From contig CM035413.1 in assembly GCA_020310875.1 (NCBI GenBank), positions 166,537,996 to 166,601,995 of the forward strand: DNA of 64,000 nucleotides, in the 5' to 3' direction. The notes beneath the pieces were generated by a model. It had not been told where the DNA came from. It saw nothing but the letters and a program-made list of their open reading frames with translations, and did no database searches. The translations under genes were made by a program, and so were the position numbers. This document shows, piece after piece, positions 23,601-33,811 of this stretch. The stretch's first letter is position 1; each line of letters opens with the position of its first letter. The stretch comes from Ceratopteris richardii. Taxonomy: Eukaryota; Streptophyta; Polypodiopsida; Polypodiales; Pteridaceae.

Positions 23601-24739
23601 TTGATGTGAAAAATGCTTTTTTGAATGGTTATATTTCAGATGATGTGTTCATGGAGCAACCTCAAGGGTTCAGAGATAAAAAGTATCCAGATCATGTGTG
23701 CAAGCTCAAGAGAGCTTTGTATGGCTTGAAGCAGGCCCCAAGGGCATGGAACTATAGACTTGTAAAGTTCTTGAAAGAACTTGGATTTCAGGTGTCTAAA
23801 GCAGATAGTAGCTTGCTTGTCAAAGCAAGTGATAATGGTTTCATATACATGTGCATATATGTTGATGATATAATCCTTACAGGTACAGATGAAGAAGGAA
23901 TACAAAGACTCAAGAAGCAAATGGAAAAGGAGTTCAAGATAAGTGACTTGGGAGACTTGTCATACTTCTTGGGCATGGAGATTACATATACTCAACATGG
24001 AGTATTTGTGACCCAAGAAAGGTATTTGAAGAACTTGTTAATCAAGTTTAAAATGGATGATTGCAGGGTAGCACCTACACCAATGGAGGTGAATCACAAA
24101 TTGAGTAAGTTTGGAGGTGAAGAATTCAAGGACATGAGACAATATCAGAGTTTGGTTGGTAGTCTTATCTATGCTACTTTAACCAGAGTGTTGAGGTACA
24201 TTAAGGGTACACTCAATGAAGGTTTGTATTATGGGTTCACCTCAGATACAAATATCAAAATTTATAGTGATGCAGATTGGGCAGGTAATCCAGATGATAG
24301 AAGATCAACTTTTGGATATATGTGTTATGTGGGAGATAAACTTATCTCATGGTGTTCCAAGAAGCAACATACAGTTGCTTTGTCTTCTACAGAAGCAGAG
24401 TACAAAGGCATGGTTGAAGCTGCAAAGGAAGTGATTTGGCTCAAAACTTTAATGAAGAGTTTTGACATTGTGCATGGGGTACCAATTATATATGGAGATA
24501 ACATGAGTTCATTGTATTTAGCTGCTAATCCTGTTTTTCATGCCAGGACCAAACACATTGAGATACAGTATCACTTTCTAAGAGAGAAAGTGATGGATAA
24601 GGAGATTGAAGTCATACATACTTCAACAAAGGATCAGATAGCTGATATGCTTACAAAGAGCTTGGATGGACCAAAGCTACAGAAGTTTAAAGACATGGCA
24701 GGTATAAAGAAGAAAGGAGAAACCTCAATTGATGATTGA
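20654..24739 (+). CDS. C2 gag-pol polyprotein (Ty1/copia), single open frame
   Basis: This 1361-codon frame starts at the ATG in AAGATGGGAGA, about 210 bp after the primer site, and ends just before the purine tract. Residues 1-250 are a copia gag (KLDRENYPAWSMRMEAHL). They are followed by an Arg/Gly-rich stretch and a CX2CX4HX4C knuckle at about 261-274. The protease motif IDSGCSNH is near 360. GAG-pre-integrase (LDLWHKRLGH) is near 490. The integrase triad is at about D557 (HTDVWGPS), D621 (RSDGGGEYFS) and E657, spaced D-35-E. RT carries YVDD near 1070 and ALYGLKQAPRAW before it. RNase H has YSDADWAG near 1204 and SSTEAEY near 1244. The product would supply capsid, protease, integrase and reverse transcriptase in cytoplasmic particles. 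The frame is open but its activity is unknown, and it is treated as a fossil copy. Confidence 0.95.
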   Translation: MGDSLQIEKLDRENYPAWSMRMEAHLMSKDLIAYITGEEEKPQFRDPSVPTREELADLKNWMKKDAQARSIIYMAVNDYFLPHIRGLESATDVWNALEEHFQNTTKSRKASLWAEFTTFKKKASQSISDYVTRMKDIADALGAVDEDIEEDKLVRQILTGLRGDDKWKPFILSTELSLDHFTPDLNQLLGHMLTFEQDVKGDGDKSAGHAMYSKDKKKNGKGKQQAGEDEGTTSQANFLRGRGGGKGRGRGRNNKDGGKACWICGKTNHLANDCWHNNQSNGGYNQNYNSRGRGGRNQRGNFRGRGGRSYFGRNAGRGFQSQQYNNTYYNYASDQKEDSTLIMNATCENQSEDQRVFYIDSGCSNHLSGNISLMTDLESKVFNHVVQTGDNTKHNVKSIGSVKAKDGSTLLSKVLYVPTIPKNLISVGQIVEKGYEVRFTNDGVYVEDPSQGYKQIVSGKKEGRLFTLKIQGNIGHAMFTYGGHKISELDLWHKRLGHFNERGIKDIINNGSVLGLPNVAGQHMTYRCEACQLGKAHKLSYSKHGFMYSEKLELVHTDVWGPSKDFSINGSRYYVIYVDDATRWITIYVIKDKSEVFNTFKHYHAYAERITGHKLKRLRSDGGGEYFSNEFSDYLWNASIKTEVTCRYSPQQNGVAERRNRTLVEFARSMMKEKNCPNYLWAEAVNTATYLVNRLPCKALQGITPYEAWWGKRPTLDHCRVFGCVAYAYVPSQLRHKLEPKAEKYVFIGYDDKQMGYRLWSPSTKQFMVSKDVTFDEQSTWYAGTVNINTGDEEEVSQRKGKSKVQIFDEQENNEVQVEVEETPRFDPEYEELETSRSGELRRSTRNKWQPTRYSYDTSFLATKDYAYMMKTDEDPSTYEEAKGKEKWEKAMQEEYDALLENQTWDLVPKPNSQKIIGCKWVYKTKRFADGSVSRYKARLVVKGFAQTYGVDYDETYSPVPKMTTIKTLIAIAACKGWKLCQLDVKNAFLNGYISDDVFMEQPQGFRDKKYPDHVCKLKRALYGLKQAPRAWNYRLVKFLKELGFQVSKADSSLLVKASDNGFIYMCIYVDDIILTGTDEEGIQRLKKQMEKEFKISDLGDLSYFLGMEITYTQHGVFVTQERYLKNLLIKFKMDDCRVAPTPMEVNHKLSKFGGEEFKDMRQYQSLVGSLIYATLTRVLRYIKGTLNEGLYYGFTSDTNIKIYSDADWAGNPDDRRSTFGYMCYVGDKLISWCSKKQHTVALSSTEAEYKGMVEAAKEVIWLKTLMKSFDIVHGVPIIYGDNMSSLYLAANPVFHARTKHIEIQYHFLREKVMDKEIEVIHTSTKDQIADMLTKSLDGPKLQKFKDMAGIKKKGETSIDD

Positions 24740-24747
24740 GGGGGAGC
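24738..24747 (+). other. C2 polypurine tract
   Basis: GAGGGGGAGC lies between the gag-pol stop and the 3' LTR. It is the usual plus-strand primer position. Confidence 0.85.
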
Positions 24748-25742
24748 TGTTGGTGCAGATCAATCACCAATTGAATGTTTGAAGACTAAAGAATGAAGGA
24801 TGAGATCAATTCTTGAAGCTTGGAAGAAGGATACATTCAGAATATATGAGGAATGTACACATATGTACATAGTTCACTTAGATCTTTGATTAGTCATAGA
24901 CTTGTACAAATTTATCTATAAATACCTTGAAAATGTCGAGGCGTGATATGAGAGCATATGTAAGAATAGATAGAAGTCAAGAAAGAGGAAGAGAGATGTC
25001 ATGAGACATGTGAAAAGTTAGTTGAGTTTCCTCTCATCACTCAACTGTAACTTTCTGAGTAAATGAAGAAATATTGCGCCCGATCTTTTCGTGTCTGCTC
25101 CGTCTGTGTTTGATCAATTGTAAAATCCTTTTGAGGATATCTAAGTTGGTAGTTAATGAGTCTGTGACCTGAGTTTCAGAGTCTAATTGCAAACAGGCTA
25201 GGAGAATTGTTAGTAGGAACATTCATATGTGTTGAGTGTTTACAGTTCTTTGAAACAGGCGCAAATTTTGATCTTAATCTTTTGGTCAGTTCTAACTCCA
25301 TAGTTTAAAGTTTTGTGCAAGCAAGCACTTAATCTTTAAATTAGAAGGTAACCTACTCGTGGCTAGAAGCATTTGCTTAAACGGGTTTTGTACTGAGAGA
25401 ATTGAAGCTAAGAAGTTAGGGGTGTCTAAATCGACTTCTCAGAAGTGCAGATTCAGACATAGGTAACTTGTGAAGTTGATTTCTCAAGTTATACTAAACC
25501 TTTTGAAGAACTTTAACTTGGAGGAGGTGCGCATCCTCTAGATGACTCTCCATACAAAATTTCATAGAAAAACAAATTGTGCAGCAGACTTTCTGTGTTT
25601 TATCTTCTTCACAGAATTTCTTAACTTATGATAATTTGGAGAATGGACCTCTAATTTGGGAAAGGTTTTGACTTACTCTTGATATAGAGGTGTTCTAAAT
25701 TCAAGAGTAGGTTATTCTTTTGGAGATTAACACTCTCCATCA
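24748..25742 (+). repeat. C2 3' LTR
   Basis: This 995-bp LTR is a near-identical partner of 19411-20432, followed by the target duplication AAAAT. Confidence 0.96.
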
Positions 25743-25747
25743 AAAAT

Positions 25748-28383
25748 CGTACTCCATGAGTAATAGAAACCAACGTATTAGTCGTCCTGTGTTACAGGGT
25801 TTGTTGACTAGGTACAATAGGGCTTGATGATCTGTAAAGAACTTGAATTTGTTGGCCAACAAGTAGTGTCTAAACTTCTTTACTGCGTAGATCATCCCTA
25901 ATCCTTCTCGTTCCGTCGTGGTGTAATTTCTTTCTGCTGTGTTCAATTGTCTGCTAGCGTAAGCTATGGGGAGATCTATGTTACCTTCATTCGTGGGTTG
26001 TGCTAACACACATCCTATGGCATAATTGGATGCATCCACATGTACATGGAATGGCTTACTCCAATCTAGGGTAGTCAATATAGGTGCTGAGCACAAGCGT
26101 CGTTTAAGTTCATTGAATGAATTTTCACATTCATCTATCCATTCAAAATTGGTTAAAAGAGAGTACAAAGGCTTGGCTATGATTGCATACATGTGTATGA
26201 ATCTCCTATAATAACTGCAATGGCCCATAAATGCTTGTACCTCTTTCACATTAGTTGGTCTAGGTAATTCTGCAATTACCTTCACCTTTTCTTCATCCGT
26301 GGAGATTCCATTTTTTGACACAATGTGTCCTAGAATTTTGCCTTGTCTGACCATGAAAACGCATTTTTCTGGGTTCAAACAAACCTGATATTCTCGACAT
26401 TTGTCAAATATTTGCCTTAACTCTGGGATATGTGTCTGTCTTACATTTGAATGAGCACATATGTCGTCAACATAAACTTCCAAACTCTTGCGTAAGAATT
26501 CCTCAAAAACATGACACATGAGTCGCTGGAAAGTGGCGGGTGCATTTGTTAAGCCAAATGGCATTACACGAAATGAAAATATGCCCCATTCAGTGGCAAA
26601 TGCCGTCTTGTGTTGGTCCTCTGGAGCAATGGCTACTTGATTATAGCCTGAAAAACCATCAAGAAAGCTGTAAACTTCCTTGCTCGCAACTCTTTCCAAT
26701 AGATGTTCTGTGATAGGAAGAGGATAACTGTCTCTAATCGTGGCGGCATTAACTTTTTTAAGGTTAATACACACACGCAATTTTCCATTCTTCTTGGGCA
26801 CAACCACAATGGGGGATACCCATTCGGTATGCTCAATTTCGTATATGAATCTTGCTTCTATCAAGCGATCTATCTCCTCTTTAATCTTCGCAACGTAGTT
26901 ATCATTGTACGTGTACGGTTTCTGTTTTGTCGGTTTTGCATCTGGAGTCATAGGGATTCTATGAGAACATATATCTGGATCTACTCCTTTCAAATCTTTG
27001 TAACTCCAAGCAAAAACATCTCTATATTCGCGCAATAGGGCAACTAGCTCTTCTTCTTCTTCAGTTGTCAAATCATGCCCTATGTATGTACATTTTTCTT
27101 CTTCTCCTTCTATGGCTACGATTATTTTCTTGGTTTTCTCTCGGTTATCATATACTTGTCCGTCATTCGCCTTTCTATTAGGCATTCGTACCATGATCCT
27201 TCTATCTTCGATTTCATATTTCTTGAAGTTCTCGGGTACTTCAAACAAAGATTCTTCTTTTTCTGACATGGTTTCTTTCTTCTTTCTTTTCTTGCCTTCA
27301 CTCTTAGTAGTCACTTGAGTGGCTAACCTCACCTCATTCATAACTTCCTCGTGTCTCTGAGGGTGAGTCTCTACTTCAAAAAAATATTCTTCTTCTAATG
27401 CAAAAGGTGGGTCCATGATAATTGATTCTAAATCAAAATCACTCGCATCCTCAAATGCATCAGTGCTAGGTTCACATTCTTCTAAAATTGCATCGCTCGT
27501 GATTGGCTCTATCGTGAAAACTGAAATGTCGTAGCCATCCTCGTCACAGTGGGGTGTCCATTGTTCTTCATTGATGGCTACATCCATGGTTGCTAGGATT
27601 TCTGCCCAACCATGGGGTTCAAACTCTTCGTCTGGAAATACTATAGGTGCATAAGCTGGATCCTGAAGGGTTCGTGGATGTTGTTCTGCACCTAAGGTCC
27701 TGGCTTCTAACCTTTCTTCCTCTTGTTTTGCTACTTTACACATCCATAAATGAGTATCCTCATGCAACCAAGAAGGATCTGATTCTAATGAGTGCACCGA
27801 TTCTGTCTCTATTGGTGTCTTATGGATGGTATTCCATTGTATTGGGGGTACATCCCGATGTGAATAGTCTTTAAGATTGACTTTGGTAGTCACTCCTAAA
27901 TGTTGCAAGTACAAAGAATTAGTTCCCCAATCTTGTACAATTTGCAACTGATGCATGAATGGTCGTCCCAATATCAGAAGCATGATTTTTTGCAAAGTCA
28001 CAAATGGCAAAGGTATGCTCAAATTCTACACCACAAGTGGTGAGAGATATGCCTTCTAGTAAGCCTAATGGTTTTTCTATGTGTCCATCAGCCATTTGTA
28101 GCTTCATCCTGGTGGGTCTTAATGCTGGCTTACCCCAACGTTTCCATAAAGCGGTGGTAGCTATGGCTACTCCGGCTCCTGAATCTAAGATGGCTTTCGT
28201 GGTGTAGCCCTGATGGGTTATCGGAAGATAAGTGTTACCTTCCTCTCCTTCGCTTACATCTCCAATCTTTTCTACGGGTATCTCTGGTACCTTATTTTGT
28301 GATCCTATTTGTGAGGGAGTAGTAGCAAGCTCGGGGAATTGATTTGCTACATGTTTCCACAATTCTGGTTTTACCTTTAACAA
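25748..28383 (-). mobile_element. GA part: protease, reverse transcriptase, RNase H
   Basis: On the minus strand the first protease is at about 28310-27930, with TKAILDSGAGVAIAT and LLILGRPFMHQL. An acidic spacer follows, then reverse transcriptase at about 27000-26400. RT shows SPIVVVPKKNGKLRVCINLK, FLDGFSGYNQVAIAPED, MPFGLTNAPATFQRLM and the catalytic YVDD near 26480. RNase H follows to the C2 insertion, with HVHVDASNYAIGCVLAQ and TTEREGLGMIYAVKKFRHYL. These enzymes copy the element RNA into DNA. The RT type is gypsy and non-chromoviral in appearance. This DNA is part of broken GA. Confidence 0.93.
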
Positions 28384-28519
28384 CTCCTCTAGAGTGAGAT
28401 TACACTATACTTTAGTGTTCTTGATCACTTCCGTGTTTCTAGGGATTACTGATTCTTCATTCCTCACTATTATCGTGGGTGCTCTCATACTAATAGACTT
28501 TGCTTCCCAAGGTCCTCTG

Positions 28520-31500
28520 AACTAAGGTAATTCTTGTAAAGAATTAGATTCAAATCCTGTGTGTTCACTCAGTTGCTCTTCCTCTACATCATCGTAAATA
28601 GAGGGGATGTCTTGGGGAAATTGCTCCTGCAAGTCATCTATTTCTTGAATAGGAGGATGGGTTCTTTGTTCCTTTCTCCACTTCTCTTCTTGGATCTCTC
28701 TCAAAAATTCATGTGAGTACCTATGTATGGAAGACACATTGTCTTGACTTTTTGTATTGGGTACTTGAGACAGGGATGGTGCATTCATTTCCTGTGTCTC
28801 TGGGACACTAAGATTCTTGTGTTGATCCTTTTTCTCTTTGCTTTCTATCAAGTATTCTAGCCTCTCCATTAGTCCTTGAAAGTGTAATTCCGGTTTTGTC
28901 ATATTATTCCAATTAAGATATCTAGAGGCTTCGAACAAAGCTTGTGCTAGTTCTACCATCTTCATGCAAAGTTTAGTTCTCTCAATTTCTAGATCAGCTC
29001 AAGGGTAGTTTTTACTCATTTCAGCTACTTGAGGTCCCTCTTTTAATCTAGCCTGATATGCACGAAACATCATGTCTAGATTTTCCGGTATGGGTTCCGC
29101 TAAAACTGATCCTGATTTCTGAGCTGGGTTCTCGTGATTTAATTCCTGAGAAGTCAATTCTAGGATTTTGGCTCTAGATTCCTTTAAACTTCCTTCCAAC
29201 TCAGTTATCTTTTTACTCCATTTTCTCTTTATCCTTTCTCTAGAATCTTTCCAAGATTTCATCTTTTTACTGCTAGATTCTGTAGCTTCACTAGTTCCGG
29301 CTGCTTTCTCTTGATTAAGCTGTTGGTTCTGTAAGAGCGCCTGGGCTCTGGTGATAGCTTGGATAGGCACGTAGGTAGGGTTGGATCCATCTGCGTTGTT
29401 TACAATACCTATCATGTTGATCGGTGTCACATTTGAAGCATTAACTGGGTTCTTAGGACAATCTTTGATTATGTGCTCTTTGCCACAATCGGCGCAAAAG
29501 CCTTGTATGTTATAGTACTGTGATTGTCCTGATATCGGGGGATGTGGACAATCCTTTATGAAATGGTCTCCTTGGCACCTAAAGCATGGTCCTCTAAGGC
29601 CCTGTGGTCTCTGTTGTCTTACTTGGGGCCGTGGATTTGGGTTTGTGTACATCACATTAGCATAGTCTGGCTCCCAACTAGGTTCCACTGGTGGACTATC
29701 ATAATGATATGTTTCTACGTGTTCTGGTGACTCCATGTAATAAGCGGGTGGACTATCTACATGCGTAGAGTCAAAACTGTTTGAGTTCGCATCACTCTCT
29801 GTGATCAAAGGTGAAGAAGGCACTAGGGCCCTACTTAAGTTCTCTTCTGCAGCAGCGTATTTGACTGAGATGACATTAGCTGGTGGGGGTGGCTACTGAG
29901 CTAAGACAGGTTGAGGTCTCTGTTGATCCTGGTATGGGTAGTTCTGAGGTGGCCTATAGTAATAAGGCTGAGCATTGTATTGGCCTTGATACCTACCTAG
30001 CTGTGCGTATGCTTGCAGGTAGTTCTGTCTCACGATTTGCTTGTTGTATGGGCAGTCCTGAGCCGTATGATTCGTGTATCTTCTCTCAATTGTACAGTAT
30101 TGGCCACTAGGGTTGGCTTGAGGTTGTGGTGCATTGGGGCACACATTTGCCAAATGATTTCCACCACAGATGTAACAATGCTTGTTTGTTAGCACCCTAG
30201 GTTTACTAGAAACTCCTAGTTTCTGGGCCACTTTTTCTGCAAGGTCTTCTATTGAGCTAGACAATTTTGTGGATGCTAGAGATGAACAGTCTGAGTCCTT
30301 ATAGACCTTTGAGAGTTCCAACTCATCTCCTAAGTTGTCCTCAATGTCTATACAAATTCTTATACATTGCTCTAGCGTTCTGGGTTCTTTTAGGTACACG
30401 TAGGAGCGTAGTTTAGAGCTCAACAAGCCATCTAGAAACAATGACACTTGCTTGGCCTGTGAGGGTAGCTCTTGCATTGGACATTGTTCAACATATTGTT
30501 TAAACCTACGTCCCGCCAGTCTTATTGTTTCTTGAGGGGTTTGTTTAAAGCTATGAATCAACGAAGACGTGTCATGTCTAATCCCACTTTTAGAGAATTC
30601 AGTGATGAATGACTCTAAAAAGTGATGGATGTCTCTAAATTGCCTTTGTTGCAAAGGTTGGAACCAAGTTAAAGTTGTATTCTTTAACGTTAGTCCAAAT
30701 GCGTTGTATTGCGTGAACATGTCTTCAACTTGTTCTACTCTTAGTACTTGCTTGAATTCTGCGACATGGTCATAGGGATCTCCTGTCCCATCAAAATAAT
30801 TTTTCATTGATTTTACTAATTGAGTGGATCTCAATATTCTTGCGTGTTCACGTGGTCTAGGTAGAGGAAAATCATCTCTACCACCTGATATTCCATGATC
30901 TCTTTGTCTATCCGCTCTATTAGTGTCCGTGGTTGTTCTATCTCTCCCCGTGGGATGAGTGAAGCTTACTTCGGGTCTCTCTTTATTTCTTTCGCTTTGA
31001 TTTCCATGGGCTGATGATGTTCCTGCCCCTTGTTGACTTGTATTCATGTTCGTTCTAGATGGAGGGAATACCAATTCACCTCTCCATGTGTATGTGTTTT
31101 TAGCGTGGTCAGGCACCACAAAGACTCTTTCTGAAGTCTCATCCAGGTATACAACCTTTCCAGGTGTATCCGGGTCCTTGAACTCGTATATCGTGATGAT
31201 TCCTACCTCACTAAGTAGTTCTGTCTTGTATCTCCAAAAGGCTTCATTAGTTTCTTTATTTACAAACAACTCTATGCTTCTGTTGTCCTGAGGGATCCAT
31301 TCCGGGATTAGTACTTGTGTCAGTACAGATTTCCCTCTAGGTGTTCTAGGCTCTTCTAATGGTTCTTTTCCTTGAGATTTAGTTTCCGTCTCTAGCTGAA
31401 TCACGCCAAACTCATTGGTATTGTTTGGCTGCGTACTTAAGATGTACATTGTTCCTTCCTTGTCTATGTACGCGTCTCTCTCAAATTTCACCACTGGACG

Positions 31501-31854
31501 TTCCAATCCAATGGGTTGATCGGGGTTGTGCATTTGCACCACTTGCCTTCTCAAACCATCCTCATAGATGCGAGCACCTAATCGGTTGGTTCGGAGAAAC
31601 TCTAGTTGCATTCTATAGGGTCCTTCAGGTCTCTCTAAATGCGCTACATTTGACCCTACTTCTGGTCTTTCTGCGCTAAATGCCATTTCTGATTCACTCG
31701 TGTCTGAGTTCTCGTAGAGATAACTAGTGTTCAATTGTTGAGCCCACGATCGTGCAGTAGTTCTTACACTTGCCTCTAATGATCTAAGGCTTCGTCGGTC
31801 TGACTTACCTATATGTTTGCCCGATCTAAGGTTCATTAATTTTCTTCCTTGCAC
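28520..31854 (-). mobile_element. GA part: gag region
   Basis: On the minus strand gag starts at 31854 (MQGRKLMNLRSGKHIGKSD). A central retrotransposon-gag domain lies at about 30820-30350 (MKNYFDGTGDPYDHVAEFK, FRDIHHFLESFITEFSKSG). It is followed by a zinc knuckle CYICGGNHLANVC near 30170, and by two more near 29580 (CFRCQGDHFIKDC) and 29490 (CADCGKEHIIKDC). All three use CX2CX3HX4C, one residue shorter than the common spacing. A basic coiled region follows. The region is much longer than a typical gag. It would form the particle shell and bind RNA. It is broken at a few places. Confidence 0.88.
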
Positions 31855-32669
31855 ACTCGTACACGCTCAGATTGTCAAAGATTCTTTGTTATTACCTTCT
31901 TGATTCTCTTTAAATTTCTTTAGACTCTTCTCTTAATGTATGCGTCAGGAATTCGACTTTCCGTGGTACTTTGAGTTCTCGTTCCGTCAAACTTATGTTC
32001 TTTCCTTTAGGATTTCGTGTCACACACCTTTATCTTTAGTCTTGGACTTGATAAATTTAATTCTCTTGAACTTGAGGCGTTCCTATCGTCTTGAATCCAC
32101 AATGCTACCGTTTATCCTAAGCTAAGAATTGACTGAGGGGGTTGAGTAATCTTCCAACCTCGAGTCAGCTTTTCTGGTTGCTCTGATGCCCAAGAAGCCA
32201 CGCTTCCCAAGCTTTATGCCCCTTATGCCTTGCTTTGGTTGCCTTTGATTGCCCTCGCTAGACCTGGAAAAATCCAATATTAGACCAATTCACAGTTGGA
32301 TGATCAAGCACTTGAGTATATACACCCTTTAAGTCCCTTCCCTTTTGCCAAACTTTTTAATGCTTGCCCCCTGGCTTTCTAGTCCCAAACTAGGTCAACC
32401 TCAAAATAGCTTATCTAAAAATAGACGTATCCTTTAAGGAAAAAAACAGTTGAGGTCACGTAGTACTCGTAAAGAGCTTTCTAACGAGCTATTAAGCTCA
32501 AAAAACGGACTTCGGATGAAAAGGTTATGACCGTTCAGGCCCTGGGGGGTAAAAACTGACAAACAGGTTTTTCTCCAAATATGAGCTAAGGGGTTTCCTA
32601 TGAATATAATCACCCAAAAATTTCCCAAAAATAGCCCCAAAATAGGCCAAAAAATGAAACCCTAAAATT
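31855..32669 (-). other. GA leader, AT-rich part
   Basis: This non-coding stretch lies between the gag start and the TCGCGATGG array. No conserved open frame is seen. Together with the array it makes an untranslated leader of about 1.9 kb. Confidence 0.7.
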
Positions 32670-33431
32670 TACGATGGGGGTGCACAATCGCGATGGTGTG
32701 AGACAATCGCGATGGTCTGGGACCGTCACGATGGCGTGAGGGTGAACAATCGCGATGGTCTGAAGTGCACGGTCGCGATGGTCCAAAAGTGAGCAATCGC
32801 GATGGCGTGAGTGTGAACCGTCGCGATGGCTCGATCAGGCGGACAATCGCGATGGCGTGAGTGTGAACCGTCACGATGGCTTGATCAGGCGGACAATCGC
32901 GATGGCATCAGTCAACGGTCAATGTGAACAATCGCGATGGTCCAAAAGTGAACCGTCGCGATGGCTTGAGCCAATCGTGATGGTCAGGGCGCGATGGCGT
33001 GAGCCAATCGTGATGGTCAGGGCGCGATGGTGTGAGCCAATCGCGATGGTCCAACTTGCCACGTGGCACCGTCGGCGCGATGGCCTGAGCCAATCGCGAT
33101 GGTGTGGGGTCAACCGAACAGTCGCGATGGTCCTCGAACTGTCGCGATGGTCCGCGAACTGTCGCGATGGTCCGCGAACCGTCGCGATGGTCCAATTGAA
33201 CCGTCGCGATGGCGTGAGACCGTTGCGATGGTCCGGCCGAGCCGTCGCGATGGCGTGAGCCTATCGCAATGGTGTGACACAATCGCGATGGTCTGAGACC
33301 GTCGCGATGGTCCACCAAAGTATGATTTTTTGCAATGCAAGTATGGGTTCCTAGAGGCGCAAGTGTGCTCTACACGCTGGTGTGGTCGCCTTCTTCAAAT
33401 TCCGAACTTTGCAGACCATCGCGATGGTCTG
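32670..33431. repeat. TCGCGATGG interspersed repeat array in GA leader
   Basis: About 31 copies of TCGCGATGG or one-base variants occur in roughly 760 bp, separated by 10-40 bases. Higher-order order is visible: two 50-bp units at 32795-32844 and 32845-32894, and an exact 20-bp period with the 10-base core GTCGCGATGG at 33121, 33141, 33161 and 33181. Spacers reuse words such as GTGTGAG, GTCCAAAAGTGA and CGGACAA. The core includes the self-complementary TCGCGA with two CpGs, in otherwise AT-rich, CpG-poor DNA. On the element strand it reads CCATCGCGA. Several frames stay open across it only because the unit lacks stops. Confidence 0.95.
33412..33431. repeat. Perfect 20-bp palindrome around the array core
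   Basis: CAGACCATCGCGATGGTCTG equals its own reverse complement. It is the outlying, PBS-proximal member of the array, about 95 bp from the others. Confidence 0.95.
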
Positions 33432-33786
33432 ACACAGTCGGAAATTTCTGACAAAAACTGAGAATTTTACCTTTTCCAAGCTTTCCTGATGCACTGGAGC
33501 TCTGTACCTGCAAGAAAACTCAAGAAAACAAAAGTACACACATACACAAAAGCTCTCTCTCACTCTCTCGCGTGCACAAATGAGGGGAAATGAGGAGAAT
33601 GGGTGGATATGGTGAATTTTCTGATTTTTTTGGAGATGAAGATGATGATGCGGTGATGAAGATGGAGTGTGGGGGAGGTGAAAAACACTAAAAACTAAGT
33701 AAAAACAACAACAAAAACTGAAATTTTTACCTTCCAACGCTACTTCTTGCTATACTCTTACCATCACACATTCGTCCTAGACTCGA
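33432..33786 (-). other. GA leader, PBS-proximal part
   Basis: No gene is seen. The plus strand carries a CTCTCTCACTCTCTCGCG stretch near 33553-33570 and A-rich DNA. It belongs to the untranslated leader just inside the 5' LTR. Confidence 0.6.
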
Positions 33787-33804
33787 TCCCCGGCAACGAC
33801 GCCA
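33787..33804 (-). other. GA primer binding site (tRNA-Asp-like)
   Basis: On the minus strand TGGCGTCGTTGCCGGGGA starts 7 bases inside the 5' LTR. It differs by one base from TGGCGCCGTTGCCGGGGA, the complement of a plant tRNA-Asp 3' end and typical of Athila-type gypsy elements. The tRNA assignment is from memory. Confidence 0.8.
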
Positions 33805-33811
33805 AATTTGG

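Larger units (their letters stand above)
19411..25742 (+). mobile_element. C2: young Ty1/copia element inside GA
   Basis: This is a 6332-bp copia element with LTRs 19411-20432 and 24748-25742. The target duplication AAAAT is at 19406-19410 and 25743-25747, inside GA between RNase H and integrase. A canonical primer site (TGGTATCAGAGC) follows the 5' LTR, and a purine tract (GAGGGGGAGC) precedes the 3' LTR. One gag-pol frame fills the interior, so it looks nearly whole. The LTRs differ by roughly fifteen bases and one short indel by eye (about 1.5%), similar to GA, so it came soon after GA inserted. It is the youngest layer of the left nest. Confidence 0.96.

Noticed and set aside
32857-33318. 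Open frames on both strands across the TCGCGATGG array (up to about 136 codons)
   Set aside because: The repeat unit simply lacks stop codons in several frames, and the translations are low-complexity shadows of the repeat.
32670-33431. Possible CRISPR array
   Set aside because: Repeats are only about 9-10 bases with irregular, mutually similar spacers, in plant retroelement leader DNA. There are no cas genes.
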